This document shows positions 44,613 to 55,273 of a stretch of 64,000 nucleotides of DNA, one piece after another. The notes beneath the pieces are model-generated. The model was not told the origin of the DNA, did not search any database, and saw nothing but the letters and a program-made list of their open reading frames with translations. The stretch spans positions 157,189,316 through 157,253,315 of the forward strand of contig JAVGWX010000002.1 in NCBI GenBank assembly GCA_036924085.1, read 5' to 3'. The position numbers and the translations under genes are program-made. The first letter of the stretch is position 1. The number at the start of each line of letters is the position of its first letter. Source of the DNA: Ariolimax columbianus. Its lineage: Eukaryota; Mollusca; Gastropoda; Stylommatophora; Arionidae.

Positions 44613-47068
44613 ATCTTCAAAATAGTATTTGATTCATAAGAACACAGCAGCAGCTGCAGTAGTAGTGGTGGAGCGCTTGGCTGCTCAGATTTGATGCCTG
44701 CCTGCTGACAAGAAGGACAGCAGATAACATCCCCAAATAAGCATATGTTGTTTTTCTGTTTGGGGTGAATTAAACAAACATTAGCCAGCACACGACGTTG
44801 TGATAGCAGTGTGAAGCGACCTGTATTCTTCAGCCTAAAACCCCCGATGACCCCAGCAATGGGAATAAAGTTGTTACTGTAGTAGTAGCAAAGATGGCAA
44901 CATCATTGAGACTGTGGCTTGCTTTGTACTTGGATTTAAGTAACGCAGAGTTGTGCTGGTCATCAACCTCACTCTCTCGTCCTGAGCTATCTGAGTTCAG
45001 CAGCAAAACATAGTTGACATGGCCTGAGATATGAAAGGATGCGATGAATAACCATGGTATTCTAGCGTCTCGCTATGCTCTTTGCATTCCCCACCCCGTT
45101 TCTGGGGGTTGGCCTTCCTATTTGTTGAACCTGCTTCATCCTTCATCCATATTCATATTCCGCTAAGTCTAGTCTTTCTCATACTCAGGTAGTCTAGACC
45201 CAGTCCATAAAAGGATCAGTGTTCCCTGGCTACCCTCACCTGATTTATCCCGGCAGTCAAAATGGTGTCCTTCGTTGTGGCTGCCATGCATGTTGTAGCT
45301 ACTTGTAGCCACAGGTGAGAGCTGGGTGGCAGGTGAGAACCAGAGTTTGACAAGGACTTCCAGTGGGAGCATGACATTGTTCTCTCCTCAAAGGTGCTAC
45401 CTTACCCTATCACCCTATACACCCTCAAGAACAACTAAAAAAACTAGTCTAATTTGTACACTTATCACAAGGTGAAAAAGTGGATGAAAATTAATGATGC
45501 CACAGAATGTTTTATAGATTAGATAATTAATATCTTAACCTTTACAACATGCTTGGTTTCACGACGTGCCTGATAAGAAAATATGTTTTCCTACGGAAGG
45601 TTTCGTTGGAAGCCAAATGCCTGTGATCAGTAATATCGTGTATAAACATCTGGGTTAATGCTATGGGAACTGCTTAATATGCGCATTTGAATGTAAATAG
45701 ACGTCACTTTGTCATATCTATTTTTCAAATCGGAGGTGTGCTTGTGGAAATTTATAACAAATTTGGAAATGATATATTCTCTATTTCATTCGATTTGATG
45801 ATTATCCTATTACTGAGGGTGATGAAATTAATTTGTTACAATAGATTTTTCTAAGGAAGATCTGTTTAGTTTGTTTATGTAGATGTAATAAATACGTTTG
45901 TAGTGAAAACTAACAGATATGCTCATCTTGCTAAGAACACTTATCAGTGCTTTGTGGCAATTTCATGGATTTATTGAGCAGCGACATTCCCTAATCAGGG
46001 AGTTTCAATGATTGTGCTCTATTTTGTAAATTTTCACCTTCATCTTCATCAAAAACAATAACACCAACATGTTCTTGATTAATTTATGTTTCTACACACA
46101 ACAAAATCATATCTGTAGACAGACAAATAAAAAGGTTACAGGTTCTAAATTTCAACAACCATAGTAAAACGTGGCGTGCTGAAAAATAATGCCATCACAG
46201 ATGAAATTGCGTCCCTTTTTAATGGTGGGTGGCTTAAGTTAATACAGAAACTATCACTTCTAAAAAAATTCAATGTGCTTTGGTGCAGGGTTCCTTCATC
46301 TTTTTCTTCTTTGGCATTTGTACTGAAAATGACATTGTGAAGTTGTGCTGTAGTTTACAGAGAGGCTGTGATATATGCGTCTACAGCCCGACACATCCAA
46401 TTACACTAGCCAGACCACACTAGTGCAGCCTCTTTCCAGTGCCGCTGCTTGGAGGTAGAATAAGGTATTTGTCAACTCTGATGTTAGCACCGAGTTATGA
46501 GCTGTTGACTGCTGTCAGCTCATTCACTGTGCTGCATCTTCGGTCCTGTATGCATTGTTCCTGTAAGGAGTAATTTATAGTGGCGGCCCTATGCTTTATG
46601 TGTAGTGAAATGGAGAAGATTATTGTAATGTGTAGTTCCATAGCAAATATTGTCACAGGTTTTCTTCTGGAGTCCTCCACAGGTAATCCATGAGGACAGT
46701 TCTTGTACTTCACTGCAGTTAAATGGGATGGAGGATTTGGTAAGAGCTAACAGCATACCCTGAGACTTCAACCCAAAAGGAGACATATGGATATATATTC
46801 TTTAACATCTGCTGAAAGTTATTGAGTACCTCTGGGCCAAAACTATTTGTTAAGCTATCATCACTGCATTCATTCCTATTGTTGAGGTCCACCACCAGGA
46901 GGCAATATAGGGCAAAGGAATAAATATTGCTTGCACCTGCAGTCACCAAACAGTGTGCAGGCTAAGCTTTTATTTTGTCCTCAATATAAAAAAAACCTAC
47001 TCTCTAATGAGATTGTGAACCTTTATCTTCTACGTCAAGAGAACTGTCTCCAAAAAATGATAAAATAC
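44613..47068. other. Intron with little recognised
   Basis: Moderately GC-balanced sequence at 45050-45400 and AT-rich sequence elsewhere. A degraded stretch at 46330-46560 faintly recalls reverse SINE-A (GTTGACTGCTGTCAGCTCATT), which I could not confirm. Confidence 0.4.
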
Positions 47069-47243
47069 CTTCAATATCATCCAGAAACAGTTCCCCGTAA
47101 ATATGCCAGTAAGCTTTCCTAGGCAGATTGTAGAAGAGCTTCCAATTGAGCTCAGAATTGGGATACAGCACAGCTTCAGATGATATGGCATATGTCACGA
47201 CAAACACAATCAGAATGATGACAAATGACATCAGGTCTTGAAT
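47069..47243 (-). CDS. TRPM2-like exon: S5 and selectivity filter
   Basis: An exon of 175 bp (58 codons plus one base), acceptor ATGTCCAG|ATT, donor GAAG|GTATTT. It encodes S5 (MSFVIILIVFVVTYAI), an extracellular segment with the TRPM signature AVLYPN, and the pore helix and filter WHIYGELFLDDIEG. The filter has an acidic GE plus LDDI pattern like TRPM1/3/6/7. Human TRPM2 has GQIPGY at this place. The donor GTATTT is weaker than the others, but phase and homology support it. Confidence 0.94.
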
Positions 47244-47929
47244 CTGGACATATAAGTAAGCAAACAGAATGTTTTTTTAAACAAGAAGAAAGTAACAAGT
47301 TGTCAATTTTTTATAAAATTCTCATCTTTACCCCAAGCATTTTTTCTGCAGTTTTTAACAATACATAAACATATATAAGCACTGTACAACATATGAAGCC
47401 AATGACTTGTGTGACACAGACATCTCAAGCCCACTAAATGGAAGAGATCAAATTCTGTGAACCAGGATGTTGTGGGTTGATTTCAAGGAATGGATAGAAA
47501 AAGAAAAGGCTTCAGGAGATAAACACTGGGTAACCATGACCAACCATGTGGGCACACGACCAGCTCACACTTAAGAGTGTAGGCATGAAGAGTAATGTCT
47601 GGATTAGGTAAAGCATATTGAAAACGTGTATCTGAAAACTGAATGTGTTGCAGCAGCCTGGTCAATAAGGTAGGGGTCGACAATGTGATTCTCATAGAGC
47701 AACCCTACCGAGTAGGTTAGTTTTGAATTACATCCAGCAAGATCTAGGCCCATGTTCTTAAGTAAGGCTCAGGATATAAGAAAAGCCACTGTAAACTGCT
47801 ACCAGAAAAGCATTGCCAAGAGCAAAAAACTCAGAATGAGTAGCTTTGGACAACAGCAATCTGAAAGAATGTAGAGAAGTTATGGGGTAGAAACACCTAC
47901 TCAGCAAGGGCTTTTGCTTTTATTTCACT

Positions 47930-48135
47930 ATTAGAATTACTCTGCATATGTTCTCCTATCAACATATCATAAGAAATGCAAAACATATAGTTTCATATCA
48001 ATATACAATCATATGAATTGCTTTACAGATAGTTTCATATCCATAAACCAAAAGAATTATTCTGCTTATAGTTTTCTATCAATATACAATAATAAGTGAT
48101 ACTCTGCATATAGTTTCCTCTCAATAAACCATATG
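47930..48135. repeat. Degenerate tandem repeat, ~46 bp, ~4 copies
   Basis: Recurring ATAGTTTCATATCAATATACA and CATATGAATTGCT segments with changes. It lies in the S4-S5 intron. Confidence 0.65.
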
Positions 48136-48236
48136 AGCTGCTAACAACAACATATTAGCCTATATTACCTATATTCACTATATTGTCAATTTTCACAAAC
48201 CTTCCAGTTTAAAAAAAATTCTTATTTGGCACTTAC

Positions 48237-48491
48237 CATCCTATTTATCATAATAACCTTTGGACCAAGCTGCTTGTTGGCAGAAAAGATGTGCAGAATC
48301 CGAGAGAAGAATGTGATCAGGTTAATACTCAGGATCACGCGGGCAGCATCTAAGAAGCTTTCATCATCAACAAATCGCAAAATCATCCCCAAGACAAAGA
48401 GGGAGATAGTGGTTATATCCAGAATGTTCCAAGTGTCATTGAAGTAGGAAGTGACCTTTGACTTGAAGGAGAATGCATATCCTGTTAGGAA
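48237..48491 (-). CDS. TRPM2-like exon: S2-S3 loop, S3, S4 and S4-S5 linker
   Basis: An exon of 255 bp (85 codons, phase 0 to 0), acceptor TTTCTTTCAG, donor ATG|GTAAGT. S3 starts YFNDTWNILD. The N and D of WNILD match human TRPM2 N869 and D872, so with E and Q from S2 the four-residue Ca2+ site is complete. S4 and the linker read RILHIFSANKQLGPKVIMI, strongly TRPM-like. It is the longest exon in the window and carries no interruption. Confidence 0.96.
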
Positions 48492-48671
48492 CTGAAAGAA
48501 ATAATATTGGTATTAAAGATTAAATAAGTATTTAAAAGATGTAAAATTGTACAATATGAACAAGGGGAGGAAGACTTATGTTTGGTCAGGCACAACATAC
48601 TGATCAGACATGTTAGTCAGGGTCAGGAAAAATATACTGGCCAAGATCCTAACCTCAGCTTCCTTGTAGCC

Positions 48672-48900
48672 CTTCCTCGAAATGGGCTGTTTTCATGGCA
48701 GCCTGGCTAATGGGGTGAGGGATCGATGTGATCCCCGTAGCAGTGAGTGACACGCAGATGAAGCCAAGGTTAGCACAACCGCCTGGAAGACCACCTTCAT
48801 CAGCATGCTTGGGATGTGAGTAAAGCTACTGCAACCTGCCACTCAATGTCCTTTTCAGGGTAAAAAGGTAAAAAGAGTAACTTACTCATTGTGGGCATTC
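48672..48900 (-). repeat. Interspersed repeat family E, copy 2 (inverted)
   Basis: The reverse complement contains CACAATGAGTAAGTTACTCT, GCTGATGAAGGTGG, TTCCAGGCGGTTGTGCTAAC and CTACGGGGATCACATCGATC. It is inverted relative to 41957-42172, and three channel exons lie between the two. Confidence 0.8.
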
Positions 48901-48929
48901 ACAAACAACATTTCAATCCCACACTGGGA

Positions 48930-49230
48930 TAGAAACCCAAGTGATGTCCACAAGTCCTTCATCAGGGACAAAGAACAAACAAAAACATCTAAGAAATCAC
49001 AAAATAAACAAGGACAATATCTCGGCAAACAATACAATATGGTAGCCGTATTAGCCAGAGAGTGCCTGAGAATATGTGAATCCCAGTATGCCACTTAGGA
49101 CAGAGTAGGCCAAACAAGAAATGATAATACATGACCTAACAAGTATAGACTATGTCCTACATATATATCAAGAGACACACATATATACATACATACATAT
49201 AACAACAGACATATTTGTACATACAAACAC
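48930..49230 (+). repeat. Interspersed repeat family F, copy 2
   Basis: The same blocks as 15990-16275 in the same orientation (AGAAATCACAAAATAAACAA, TTAGGACAGAGTAGGCCAAA, ATCAAGAGACACACATATAT). Its class is unknown. Confidence 0.75.
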
Positions 49231-49659
49231 ATATACATACATAAAGATACAAAAATGGATGTATGCAAATAATTATAAAATGAAGAAATAAAGAAAAAGT
49301 AATGGAAGAGAAAAGAGAATGAAAGGAAGCAAAAAAAGGAGAATGTACAGAGTAGCTTACATTTAGTTGTGGCTACCACGTAATAAAGATTCTTTAAGCC
49401 ACAGGAACAAGAAAAAAACATATCAGGTAGGCAGTGAATAAGAGGGTCGACTAAGTCAAGTCATAATCTGTACATATTATGTACAGATTATGACTAGTTT
49501 TTTTTTCTATTAAGTTAAAAAAACATTTTCCTGCACATTGTGATCCAGTTGCAGAGACAAGTGTCTTTTATTCCTCAGTTCTATAAATCTTTACTATGTC
49601 CACCAGAATAGGAATAAATATTGTATTGATAGTACAATCTTTTTTGCAACATATTTTCT

Positions 49660-49933
49660 GTGGGGGGAAATTTCCTTAGAATAATTTGAGTAGATTTTTA
49701 ACTTGAATTTTGCATAAGCAGCGGCCATTAAGCCTACTCTTTTTTATTTCCAACTGCTACGGTATTTTTTAACGTGCTCGCTACTGCACACGGATGTCTG
49801 ATCTCACTAGTCAGAGACCAGATGAAATATTTACCGGATGGATGATTCACGTGAAAAAATTCCGGTCTCTACCATGATTTGAACCCGCGACCTCCAGCAC
49901 CTGAGGCGAACACTTTTCCTCGAGACCACTGGG
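49660..49933 (-). mobile_element. SINE-D copy (tRNA-like end)
   Basis: The same blocks as at 17286, including GATTTGAACCCGCGACCTCC (reverse tRNA box B) and CTCGAGACCACTGGG. It lies in the S1/S2-S3 intron, close to the exon at 50026. Confidence 0.68.
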
Positions 49934-50025
49934 AACAAATGCACATACACCTACAAAATAACAAGGAAAGCTACTTGTACTGGCAAACCTCAACAGCCAG
50001 AATAAATATGTGACCTTGACTGTAC

Positions 50026-50154
50026 CTGTCTGATCTCCTCTAAAAAAATTGTGAAGACCCAGCCAATGAGGATGCCCTCGAGAGTGTGAAACTCGCTTGT
50101 TAGCTGGACAACGAGAATGTAGCTAAACAACAGCAGGAAAATGAAGTATGCAAT
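50026..50154 (-). CDS. TRPM2-like exon: S1 and S2 helices
   Basis: An exon of 129 bp (43 codons, phase 0 to 0), acceptor TCATACAG|ATT, donor CAG|GTACAG. It encodes most of S1 (IAYFIFLLLFSYILVVQL), a short loop and S2 ending FTIFLEEIRQ. In human TRPM2, the E and Q at these S2 positions (E843 and Q846) help bind the activating intracellular Ca2+, and both are kept here. The next exon continues with FLTGYAFSFKSK, as in other TRPMs. Confidence 0.95.
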
Positions 50155-50282
50155 CTGTATGACAGAAAACAAACAAATGTAATAAGCAAAAGTATAATTT
50201 CTAAAAATAATTTCAGTTTGTCTTTCTTCTCTTCTCAATACCACAGTACATGAAGTATACACCATTTCTTTCCAAAGTGTTG

Positions 50283-50650
50283 GTCTGTTAGCCCTCAGTT
50301 GTCGGTCCATGAGCTCTCAGTTGTTAGTCTATAGGTCTGTCGGTCCGTGAGCCCTCAGTTGTTGGTCCATGAGTCCGCAGTTGTTAATCCATGAGCTCTC
50401 AGTTGTCGGCCTGTGAGCCCTCAGTTGTCAGTCCGTGAGCCCTCAGTTGTTGGTCTGTGAGCCCTCAGTTGTTGGTCTGTGAACCCTCAGTTGTTGGTCT
50501 GTGAATCCTCAGTTGTCTGTCTGTGAGCCCTCAATTGTTGGTCTGTGAGCCCTCAGTTGTTGGTCTGTGAGTCCATCGGTCCGTGAACCCTCAGTTGTTG
50601 GTCCGTGAGCCCTCAGTTATCAATCCGTGAGCCCTCAGTTGTCAGTTTGA
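50283..50650. repeat. Minisatellite, 22-bp unit, ~16 copies
   Basis: The unit is GTGAGCCCTCAGTTGTTGGTC with several variants. It begins about 130 bp upstream (in gene sense) of the S1-S2 exon acceptor at 50154. Confidence 0.93.
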
Positions 50651-50999
50651 CAAAAAAATGATTTCTCATTTGGTCTCAGCTTTGAACGACCTTAAAAAAC
50701 ATGATTGTCTATCGATCAAAACATGATAGTCACAATATTTTTCATTTAAAAATACATTTTAATACATATTTAAAATGACAAAAAAGGAACAATAATAAAA
50801 AAAGTAGGCGGTGGATAAATCCCTGTTGGCCTGACCGACTGAAATGTTTGGTAAGCATTGGTCTACACTATAAAGATGTCTAAAAGTGTCTAATGTCTGC
50901 TCTACAAATATGCAAAATGTCTGATGTCTACATTTTATATATGGGGGCCAAAAAAAATTTTTAAAGACCGGAACTTTAAACCATGAATCATGGGAAGAT

Positions 51000-52030
51000 G
51001 CTGTGAAAGACTGTACAACCTGGCTCACAGCTCTCCAGAGGAACAGTATCGTGCAATGTTTCCAAAAAGGTTGCAACAGAACAACGGAGACAGACTAGAA
51101 AAGCCTGTGAACTATCGATGTCTCGTGAAGCGAACATTCCATATCCTCACTGCCTGTGAGTGTGCAGATCCCATATCAGACTCCTCAGCCATCTTCGCAT
51201 CCATCCCCAATCCCAACTTACAGAATACACAACTGAAAGGACTGGTTGAACAAAAAGAGAAAAGGTCTTCATCATCTGTAATGGATGAATAACAATATAT
51301 GGCAGTGTCTAATGTCTACATTATTTATATTATGTGTGTGTGAGTATATGTATAACTATGTGGGCTTGTGTGTGCATGTGTGTGTGTGTGTACACACAAA
51401 TTATTGCTAAGTATGTCGTTTGTGACTGTATATCTACCCCTTATTTTGGAATGTGTCAATTATAAATAGAATCTATCACAATCAATGAGAACATTCCCAC
51501 TCCCAATAGAGCACAGGTCTTCAACAAATACACGCAAGTCTTGCAGTCCTGGTACATCTGTTCCAGCTCCAATCATACCTCTCCTCTGCCATTTATGTTT
51601 GCTTCTCCCTCCTCCATGTGTATCTTGGTCTGCCTCTACCTCTCTTGCCTCGAGGATTCCAGAACAGAAATTGTTTCATAATGCTATCAATAGACTTCCC
51701 TGTATTGTGTGACCTAGCCTCTCATTTTGGCTTCCACCTGCGCTGTCTTACCTTGTTTGCACTTTGTATATGTGGAGACTTTCCCACATAATATAGGTAG
51801 TTTAAGGTGCAGGTTCCTTACAGCTTTCCCTATATTGCGACATTTGTGCTGATGGTAGAGGACATGTTTTGTTTCTATGTTAGGAATGAGCACAACCACT
51901 TCAACATCCCCCCCCCCCCCCGCAAACTATATATATATTGTAATAGGTAATTAGGGGGTGTGTGCATGAGACAGACTGGCAGGCAATATCACCCCATAAA
52001 ATTAACAGCTATAGAAATTAACGCAGAAAT
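51000..52030. other. Intron, unassigned sequence
   Basis: A 100-codon plus ORF at 50990-51292 (LAHSSPEEQYRAMFPKRLQQ) has balanced composition and could be a remnant of an unrecognised element. A GT-rich tract lies near 51340-51390. No family was assigned. Confidence 0.3.
51908..51921 (+). repeat. Homopolymer C14 followed by (AT)n
   Basis: Fourteen C, then GCAAACTATATATATATTG. The same CAAACTATATATATAT follows the G31 run at 16517. Confidence 0.8.
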
Positions 52031-52280
52031 AGGGGAAGGGTTGGGCTAGTGGTTAAGTGACACGGTTCACATCCAAAACGTGCTGGGTTTGCTCCCCAAT
52101 CACAGTACCGGCCGTTACCCCGGAAAGCAAACCCTTTGAAAATGCAGGAGGAAGCAGACCCTTACATAAAATGCATGTCGAAGTCGGATGCACTGGGCCT
52201 ACAGGTGCAAAATAAAAACAATGCAACGCACACGCCTTGGGGAATAGAGAAATGAGGCAAATGCACACACAAAGAAAAAA
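52031..52280 (+). mobile_element. SINE-B copy
   Basis: It starts near AGGGGAAGGGTTGGGCTAGT with box A TGGGCTAGTGGTTAAGTG and a degraded box B (GGGTTTGCTCCCC). The body matches the other two copies through TTGGGGAATAGAGAAATGAG. Confidence 0.82.
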
Positions 52281-52370
52281 ACATTGAAAAAAGAATAAAT
52301 GCTTTGGTACTTCCTTCAAGGTGAACAGCTTCAGTGATGGTTCCATGCTCTTATAGATATGACAACAAAA

Positions 52371-53430
52371 CAGCAGACTGAATATCATTCTGTCTGGCTA
52401 GTCTCTACCCCACAGGGAAGGAGACAGCAGACTGAATATCATTCTGTCTGGCTAGTCTCTACCCCACAGGGAAGGAGACAGCAGACTGAATATCATTCTG
52501 TCTGGCTAGTCTCTACCCCACAGGGAAGGGGACAGCAGACTGAATATCATTCTGTCTGGCTAGTCTCTACCCCACAGGGAAGGAAACAGCAGACTGAATA
52601 TCATTCTGTCTGGCTAGTCTCTACCCCACAGGGAAGGAAACAGCAGACTGAATATCATTCTGTCTGGCTAGTCTCTACCCCACAGGGAAGGGGACAGCAG
52701 ACTGAATATCATTCTGTCTGGCTAGTCTCTACCCCACAGGGAAGGAAACAGCAGACTGAATATCATTCTGTCTGGCTAGTCTCTACCCCACAGGGAAGGA
52801 AACAGCAGACTGAATATCATTCTGTCTGGCTAGTCTCTACCCCACAGGGAAGGAGACAGCAGACTGAATATCATTCTGTCTGGCTAGTCTCTACCCCACA
52901 GGGAAGGAGACAGCAGACTGAATATCATTCTGTCTGGCTAGTCTCTACGCCACAGGGAAGGAGACAGCAGACTGAATATCATTCTGTCTGGCTAGTCTCT
53001 ACCCCACAGGGAAGAAGACAGCAGACTGAATATCATTCTGTCTGGCTAGTCTCTACGCCACAGGGAAGGAGACAGCAGACTGAATATCATTCTGTCTGGC
53101 TAGTCTCTACCCCACAGGGAAGGGGACAGCAGACTGAATATCATTCTGTCTGGCTAGCCTCTACCCCACAGGGAAGGGGACAGCAGACTGAATATCATTC
53201 TGTCTGGCTAGTCTCTACGCCACAGGGAAGGAGACAGCAGACTGAATATCATTCTGTCTGGTTAGTCTCTACGCCACAGGGAAGGAGACAGCAGACTGAA
53301 TATCATTCTGTCTGGCTAGCCTCTACCCCACAGGGAAGGGGACAGCAGACTGAATATCATTCTGTCTGGCTAGCCTCTACCCCACAGGGAAGGAGACAGC
53401 AGACTGAATATCATTCTGTCTGGCTAACTT
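52371..53430. repeat. Minisatellite, 54-bp unit, ~20 copies
   Basis: The unit reads QQTEYHSVWLVSTPQGRR on the plus strand and is open for 384 codons because 54 is a multiple of three. Variants include both silent (ACC/ACG) and amino-acid-changing (GTC/GCC, AGA/GGA/AAA) differences, so there is no sign of protein-level selection. Confidence 0.95.
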
Positions 53431-53575
53431 CTATTCTGTTTTACACAATGAGGTTGTCAACTATATGCAAACCTTCCTTAGTTGTTTTATTTAACATGCA
53501 TAGTAGTGCTTAGTGATATTAATTTTTTCTCTGCAATTAAAGAGCTCCAATTTTAGAAAGGCCATGATGTAGATA

Positions 53576-53690
53576 AAATGTTAATGGAATGTTAATATGT
53601 TGACAAAATGTGGTTCTTAGAATGTTAATATGTTTACAAAATGTGGTTCTTAGAATGTTAATATGTTGACATAAATCTGTATCCTTGAAT
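53576..53690. repeat. Short tandem repeat, 33-bp unit, ~3 copies
   Basis: The unit is AATGTTAATATGTTGACAAA plus ATGTGGTTCTTAG. It lies about 120 bp downstream (gene sense) of the exon at 53811. Confidence 0.85.
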
Positions 53691-53810
53691 GTTATAAATG
53701 GCAAGATGTTGAAAAAAAAATGCATTTCTTAAAACGTTAGAAATTGAACATTTTGGAAAAAATTAGCATCTTAGAGTGGAGTTGATACAGCATCTACAGA
53801 CTTTACTGAC

Positions 53811-53910
53811 CACATTAAGAATGAACTTGACCAGCGGCGATCGATAAAAAAGTCTGTGCTTCTTAAAAATGCTGTAACCCTTGACATTCTTGCCTGCTGA
53901 GTTGGTATCC
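53811..53910 (-). CDS. TRPM2-like exon: linker and start of S1
   Basis: An exon of 100 bp with a strong pyrimidine-rich acceptor (CCTTTCAG) and donor GTG|GTCAGT. One leading base completes a split codon, then 33 codons follow. The end reads FYRSPLVKFILNV, the hallmark TRPM pre-S1/S1 motif (F-Y-x-A/S-P-x-x-K-F). It joins in phase to the exon at 50154, giving a continuous S1 helix, FILNVIAYFIFLLLFSYILV. Confidence 0.88.
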
Positions 53911-54396
53911 CTGAAAGGAAAATACAAGAGCTCTTAGCTTCATAAGCGGTGATGTGACAAGCCATATCAATAGAGTTTGATGCCATTAATTTGATCTAAA
54001 TTATTGGGAGCAAAGAGTAATCAGGGTCAGGTGAAACATATGGATCAAGATCAAACCTCAAGTCATCATTTGTGTTCCTGGCTGAATCATAACAGTATGG
54101 TCAATGAGATAAGTGTAACAGTTCCCGCCGGAGCAAGGGGAGTTTAGGATGCCTGAACATGTCAAGGTCACTCACCGTCTCAGCAAAGGAGAACAGAGTT
54201 GGGTTAAGGAATGTGGACAGATAGAAACTGACCACTGGCCATCTGATTTTGGTAGGGGGAGATTGATTGACAGACGAAATTGGCAACGGGGCTTGCTGCG
54301 AGAGAATGAGTGACAGGTGTGCAAAGTGTTTCGTTCCAATTGGGATTGAAGATGACCATACCTGAGATCGATTGGTCAAGCTCTGGCCTTGCTTGA

Positions 54397-54408
54397 GGAT
54401 ATATAACT
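54397..54408 (+). promoter_or_regulatory. TATA box of the solo LTR
   Basis: GGATATATAACT sits about 285 bp into the LTR, with an inverted CCAAT box (ATTGG, 54371-54375) about 25 bp upstream. Transcription would start near 54430 on the plus strand, antisense to the channel gene. Confidence 0.55.
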
Positions 54409-54904
54409 CGAGACAAAGTTTAGCTCAGGAGGCTGGAGAGAGAGACAGGCTGGAGAGAGAGAGTGGCTGTATGGAGGAGAGAGAGAGACTGAATGTGGAT
54501 AGTATGTTTAACTCACCGACTTAGATAGAGGAGCGATTGATTGACGGTTGGACGAATGTTTAGTGATAGAACAGGATCGCTCAAATAGGTGTGTGAGTTT
54601 TGCATTAATAGATAATGTGAAAGTGTGTTTGTAAGCAAGGACACATTGTGAACGAGTTATGTCGAGATCGCCCGCCTGAGGGGATTTCAGTGAGGAAGAG
54701 TATTTGATAAGGTGTGTTGAAGACGCAGTTAAGGCGATGTGTGTGTGATGTAATTGCAAGGCAATAGAACTGGGTTTTTAGTTAGTTGGGAATTCCATCA
54801 ATAGCTAATGCTTATAATTCCCGTTTTAGTAGAATGTTTAGTTAAGATATGTATTATATTGTGTTTGTAATTTCTCTACTCATTGTATGATATGAGTATG
54901 ATAT

Positions 54905-54910
54905 AATAAA
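54905..54910 (+). promoter_or_regulatory. Polyadenylation signal of the solo LTR
   Basis: AATAAA lies 114 bp before the LTR end and downstream of the TATA box, as expected at the end of R. It is followed by a TG-rich stretch. Confidence 0.5.
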
Positions 54911-55273
54911 TATGCCACCTGCTGTTTGATATGTCATTTACTGAGTATGGTCATGATGATGTGGATGAGTGTGAGAATGTTCTAAGATAGATCACGGCCA
55001 AGGCAAACAGTGGGATCTGCTACATAAGGATCAACATTCCAATAGTGCTAAGCTTACAGACATTCAATAAAAAGTCAAATTTCTAGTATAACTCATCTGC
55101 CCCTTTTAATAGAACCAACAAGGAATGAGGTGAAGGGGAAATCAGAAATACATGGCGGAATGTTGGCAGAGATTGAGAAATTAATAGCTGGTACAGATTA
55201 AATTACACATTTTCATGTCCATCTACTCAAGGACAACAATTGCATCTTCATCTTTATGTGAATTTCCACATCC

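Larger units (their letters stand above)
54114..55024 (+). mobile_element. Solo LTR, 911 bp, TSD TAAG
   Basis: The termini are TGTAACAG and CTGCTACA, an inverted pair differing at one base, bounded by the direct repeat TAAG (54110-54113 and 55025-55028). Inside are an inverted CCAAT (ATTGG), a TATA box and AATAAA, in the order expected of U3-R-U5. No internal retrotransposon genes adjoin it, so it is a solo LTR left by recombination. Four-base duplications fit Ty3/Gypsy-type integration. Confidence 0.82.

Noticed and set aside
46495..46949. Minus ORFs of 65-76 codons between the pore exons
   Set aside because: No homology to the channel, and the flanking exons already join in phase without them.
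54101..54759. Minus-strand ORFs of 70-92 codons
   Set aside because: They lie inside the solo LTR and have no motif.
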